Made by a program: the position numbers and the translations under genes. The notes beneath the pieces were generated by a model. The model was not told the DNA's origin and made no database searches. It saw only the letters and a list, made by a program, of their open reading frames with translations. 64,000 bases of DNA, from positions 186,001 through 250,000 of the forward strand of contig NZ_BMYR01000002.1 of assembly GCF_014652375.1 (NCBI RefSeq). Reading direction: 5' to 3'. Of this stretch, positions 61,256 through 64,000 are shown piece by piece (the stretch's first letter is position 1; every line of letters starts with the position of its first letter). Origin of the DNA: Alishewanella tabrizica. GTDB taxonomy: Bacteria; Pseudomonadota; Gammaproteobacteria; Enterobacterales; Alteromonadaceae.

Positions 61256-63721
61256 ATGAATAATCCTTCTCGTGAGTTTACAGGCGCTACTAGCCGTTTT
61301 GGACAACCACATTCTAAAAGCGTTTGGGTAGGGTTTTTAATACTTTTTTGTATCAGTGCAATAACACTAAATTATATTCGGATCCCGCTTTTTTTTGGGG
61401 TTGAATTCATTTTTGGTTCTAGTCTAGCGGTTTTGGCATTGGTTATTTTAGGGTACAAAGGCGCGCTAATTGTTGCCGCCTCGGCTGCTTTATTAACGTG
61501 GTTTTTATGGGAGCACCCTTACGCGTTTGTTATTTTTACGTTAGAAATGGTGTGGTTAGGTTGGCGGTGGTCTACACGTAAAAATACCCATCTGGTGATT
61601 CAAGATATTATATTTTGGTTACTCATGGGGTTGCCCATGGTGCTTATTTTTTATGTTTATTTTGTCGAGGTAAGTTTTCAGACTGCTAGTAATATATGGT
61701 TAAAACAGATGACTAATGGTGTATTTAATACGTTAGTTGCTGCAGTTTTGATTATGCTTATTCAAGCACAACCTGTGTTATCGAAACGTTTTGATTTGCC
61801 CCCCCTCGCACTGAAACAAATTTTATTTAATAGTTTAATGGCATTAACGTTTTTAGCCGGTGCGGTACCTTTGTTCTCTAATGCTAGACAATTGCAATCT
61901 GAGTATGAGGCAGCTATAGCGCAACGGTTACTGCTTATTGCCGAAATTACTGCAAGACATCTTAACAGCGGCGTTGCTTCTGAAGCACTGATACCAGCCT
62001 ATTTAACCGCATTACTACCCGACCAAAACAGCGGTATTGCTATTTTTGACGATGCGCAAAATCTTAAATTTTCTGTAGGTACTATTACCAAAAAAAATAC
62101 CGAAAAAAATACCGAAAAAAATGACGTCATACTCCCAATGCAGTTAGGGTTTAGCCGTTGGCAACCCGAGGAAGCTATTACGCTAGATCGTTTAAAAGCG
62201 ACCCGTTATTTTTATATTCTGTCAATGGACGCTCTTGAACGTAAATGGTTTATAAAAGTTGAGCAAGGCTCAGCAGAGGCGCTGGCAAAATTACAACGCG
62301 ATAGTACTGCGCAGTTATCGCTTTTGGTGGGATTTATGTTTTTTGCGGTGCTATTAAGTGTTTTTCTCAGCCGACTGATAAGTGCGCCCTTTCAGCATTT
62401 AACGCAAGCCAGTAAAACGTTTAAAAACCTGATCTCAGGCAACGAAACACTGCATATACCTCAAAGTAATTTAGCGGAATATAATGCGCTAGCGGATGTA
62501 TTACGCAGTGCAAGTATCGATATAAGCCAAGCGTTTAACGAGGGTAAAACGTTACAAGCGGGTTTATCAGAAGAACTGATTCAGCGTAATAATGAGTTAC
62601 ACCATGCGAACAGTCAATTAGAAGCCATATTAACTGCAGCGTCAGACTTTTCTATTATTGCTACCGATCAAGAGGGATTGATTAGTTATTTTAGCCCTGG
62701 TGCAGAAAAGCTCACTGGTTATACTGCAGCTGAGATGGTTCAACTACAAACGCCTGCGATCTTACATCTGAACACTGAGGTTGATGCACGCGCGGCTGAG
62801 TTAAGTCAGGAATATCAACAATTAATCATTGGTTTTAAAGCGTTTGTTATCGTTGCAGAGCAACAGGGTAGCGAATCTCGAGAGTGGCATTATGTACGAA
62901 AAGACAGGCAACAGATTCTCGTATCATTAACTGTTACTCCTATACAAGATAATGCGGGGATGATTCGAGGTTACCTGGGTATCGCTAAAGATATTTCTGA
63001 GCGTCATCGTAATGAAAAACTAAAAAATGAATTTATTTCAACGGTCAGCCATGAATTGCGCACACCGCTTACCTCAATCTATGGTGCGTTAAGATTAGTT
63101 AATTCAGGTACGTTAGCCGAATTACCCCCTAAAGTGGCTAAGTTGTTGCGGGTAGCTGAAGAAAATAGTCAGCGATTGTCTGTTTTGATTAATGATCTGC
63201 TGGACATTGAGAAACTGTTGGCAGGCAAGATGCAGTTATCGCTGCAAGTGATGGCTATTGTTCCAATCGTAGAAGATGCTATTCAAACAATTAGCAGCTA
63301 TGCAGAGCAGTTTAATGTAAAAATTGAAGCGATTTATCCCACTAAAACACTTTACGCAAACGTGGACAGCATGCGGTTGATGCAAGTTATCCATAATTTG
63401 TTATCCAATGCGATTAAGTTTTCTGCCGCGGGTAATCATGTCACCGTGAAAGTCTCTGAAGATCATACTAGTATTAAGCTTGAAGTCATTGATCAAGGGA
63501 TGGGTATTCCAGAAGAGTTTAAAGCCCGTATTTTTGAACGTTTTACGCAGAGTGATGCTGCGAGCACCCGTAAACAAGGTGGAACTGGTTTAGGCTTAGC
63601 GATAAGTAAAGAATTAACCCTGAAAATGGGCGGAGATATTGGTTTTGTTTCTGAACTTCGTCATGGCACTACGTTTTGGTTAACCTTCCCTTTAGTGCTT
63701 TCTAAAGATGAAGACCAATAA
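61256..63721 (+). CDS. Multi-pass membrane PAS sensor histidine kinase
   Basis: An 821-residue kinase. Five or six hydrophobic segments in residues 22-180 resemble an integral sensor such as MASE1. A further segment (about 190-210) and an extracytoplasmic domain (about 213-355) follow, then another segment (about 358-376), a HAMP-like region, a coiled coil (about 430-460), PAS (about 460-580), HisKA with His599 (VSHELRTP) and HATPase (DQGMGIPEEFKARIFERFTQ, GGTGLGLAISKEL). No receiver domain. The extracytoplasmic domain contains a tandem 12-bp repeat (62091-62126). No ribosome-binding site is evident at the ATG. Confidence 0.88.
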   Translation: MNNPSREFTGATSRFGQPHSKSVWVGFLILFCISAITLNYIRIPLFFGVEFIFGSSLAVLALVILGYKGALIVAASAALLTWFLWEHPYAFVIFTLEMVWLGWRWSTRKNTHLVIQDIIFWLLMGLPMVLIFYVYFVEVSFQTASNIWLKQMTNGVFNTLVAAVLIMLIQAQPVLSKRFDLPPLALKQILFNSLMALTFLAGAVPLFSNARQLQSEYEAAIAQRLLLIAEITARHLNSGVASEALIPAYLTALLPDQNSGIAIFDDAQNLKFSVGTITKKNTEKNTEKNDVILPMQLGFSRWQPEEAITLDRLKATRYFYILSMDALERKWFIKVEQGSAEALAKLQRDSTAQLSLLVGFMFFAVLLSVFLSRLISAPFQHLTQASKTFKNLISGNETLHIPQSNLAEYNALADVLRSASIDISQAFNEGKTLQAGLSEELIQRNNELHHANSQLEAILTAASDFSIIATDQEGLISYFSPGAEKLTGYTAAEMVQLQTPAILHLNTEVDARAAELSQEYQQLIIGFKAFVIVAEQQGSESREWHYVRKDRQQILVSLTVTPIQDNAGMIRGYLGIAKDISERHRNEKLKNEFISTVSHELRTPLTSIYGALRLVNSGTLAELPPKVAKLLRVAEENSQRLSVLINDLLDIEKLLAGKMQLSLQVMAIVPIVEDAIQTISSYAEQFNVKIEAIYPTKTLYANVDSMRLMQVIHNLLSNAIKFSAAGNHVTVKVSEDHTSIKLEVIDQGMGIPEEFKARIFERFTQSDAASTRKQGGTGLGLAISKELTLKMGGDIGFVSELRHGTTFWLTFPLVLSKDEDQ
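62091..62126 (+). repeat. Tandem 12-bp repeat with A7 tracts inside the sensor kinase
   Basis: Two identical units AAAAAAATACCG are followed by a third, AAAAAAATGACG, encoding a KNTE-KNTE-KND stretch in the predicted extracytoplasmic sensor domain. Twelve-base units keep the frame if copies are gained or lost, whereas slippage within an A7 tract would break it. Confidence 0.9.
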
Positions 63722-63757
63722 TAGGCTTTATTAATAAAGTTAATAACGGATGTCTCT

Positions 63758-64000
63758 ATGCAGTTACCTGATATACCTAACAGTGAACCCCTTCGTTTAG
63801 CTGCTTTAGCGAATACATCGTTAATCGACACAGAAGACGAGCCACGTTTTGACAGCATTACACACTTAGTAAAACAGTGTTTTAACGTGGAAATGGTATT
63901 GATCTCACTGGTAGATGACAAACGGCAATGGTTTAAATCTCGTCAAGGAATTGCGGCTTGTGAAACATCAAGAGATATCTCATTTTGCGGTCATGCTATT
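63758..64000 (+). CDS. GAF-domain signalling protein, N-terminal part (3' end outside window)
   Basis: The first 81 residues of a protein that continues past the window. It begins MQLPDIPNSEPLRLAALANTSLIDT and contains the characteristic GAF start: FDSITHLVKQCFNVEMVLISLVDDKRQWFKSRQG, then ISFCGHAI. This form is common at the N-terminus of GGDEF/EAL proteins and histidine kinases. The output domain cannot be seen. It follows the sensor kinase by 36 bp and is probably in the same signalling operon. Confidence 0.85.
   Translation, partial: MQLPDIPNSEPLRLAALANTSLIDTEDEPRFDSITHLVKQCFNVEMVLISLVDDKRQWFKSRQGIAACETSRDISFCGHAI

Overview
The window looks like a chromosomal segment of a gammaproteobacterium of the Alteromonadales/Chromatiales type, with a moderate, slightly AT-leaning base composition. 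The block grpE - nadK - recN - bamE - rnfH - ratA - smpB - ssrA is the classic gammaproteobacterial order. A pectin-use locus with a TonB receptor, a TRAP transporter and a LacI regulator resembles what is known from pectin-degrading marine and soil relatives such as Alishewanella or Rheinheimera. The genus is an inference.

Layout. (1) 1-8791: two consecutive type IV minor-pilin clusters. The first is pilW (cut by the window edge), pilX, full-length pilY1 and pilE. The second is pilV, pilW, pilX, a 353-residue protein resembling only the C-terminal propeller part of PilY1, and a second pilE. A convergent fimT-like gene follows. (2) 8929-10276: nadE and glnB. (3) 10315-14738: three photolyase/cryptochrome-family genes of three different classes in one tight leftward operon. 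(4) 14858-18788: a His-rich DUF2796 metal-binding protein, a DUF3299 protein, an ABC ATPase with its FtsX-like permease, and a DUF1543 protein. This is similar to the zinc-regulated zrg locus of Vibrio. (5) 18691-27825: housekeeping genes (membrane hydrolase, exosortase-type acyltransferase, tmRNA, smpB, ratA, rnfH, bamE, recN, nadK, hrcA, grpE). A sigma-32-like promoter overlaps a palindrome in front of hrcA.

(6) 28066-55271: a pectin/uronate island. Leftward are a rhamnogalacturonan acetylesterase, a pectinesterase-like protein, a DUF4861-GH105 fusion and a TonB-dependent receptor. Rightward are kduD, kduI, a three-part TRAP transporter, an IclR and a LacI regulator, a GH28 polygalacturonase, uxaA, uxaC, a UxuB-type reductase, eda, kdgK, a GapN-like aldehyde dehydrogenase and a large FAD/Fe-S oxidoreductase. 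Together they outline surface capture and trimming of pectin oligomers, uptake of uronates, and conversion through KDG and KDPG to pyruvate and glyceraldehyde-3-phosphate. Five copies of a palindrome with consensus TTGCCACCGGTGGCAA lie in front of the TonB receptor, kduD and GH28. Two of the promoters carry pairs with exactly the same 33-bp offset, which makes a LacI-type regulon very likely.

(7) 55286-64000: a signalling cluster. A leftward Hpt-REC-REC-GGDEF-EAL protein is divergent from a hybrid sensor kinase, a CheY-like receiver, a multi-membrane-pass sensor kinase and the start of a GAF-domain protein that runs off the window.

No tRNA, rRNA, CRISPR array, transposase or prophage genes were recognised. 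The most distinctive signals are the LacI operator regulon, the three-class photolyase operon, the truncated PilY1-like gene within a duplicated minor-pilin cluster, the mosaic codon use of pilY1, and the hrcA control region.
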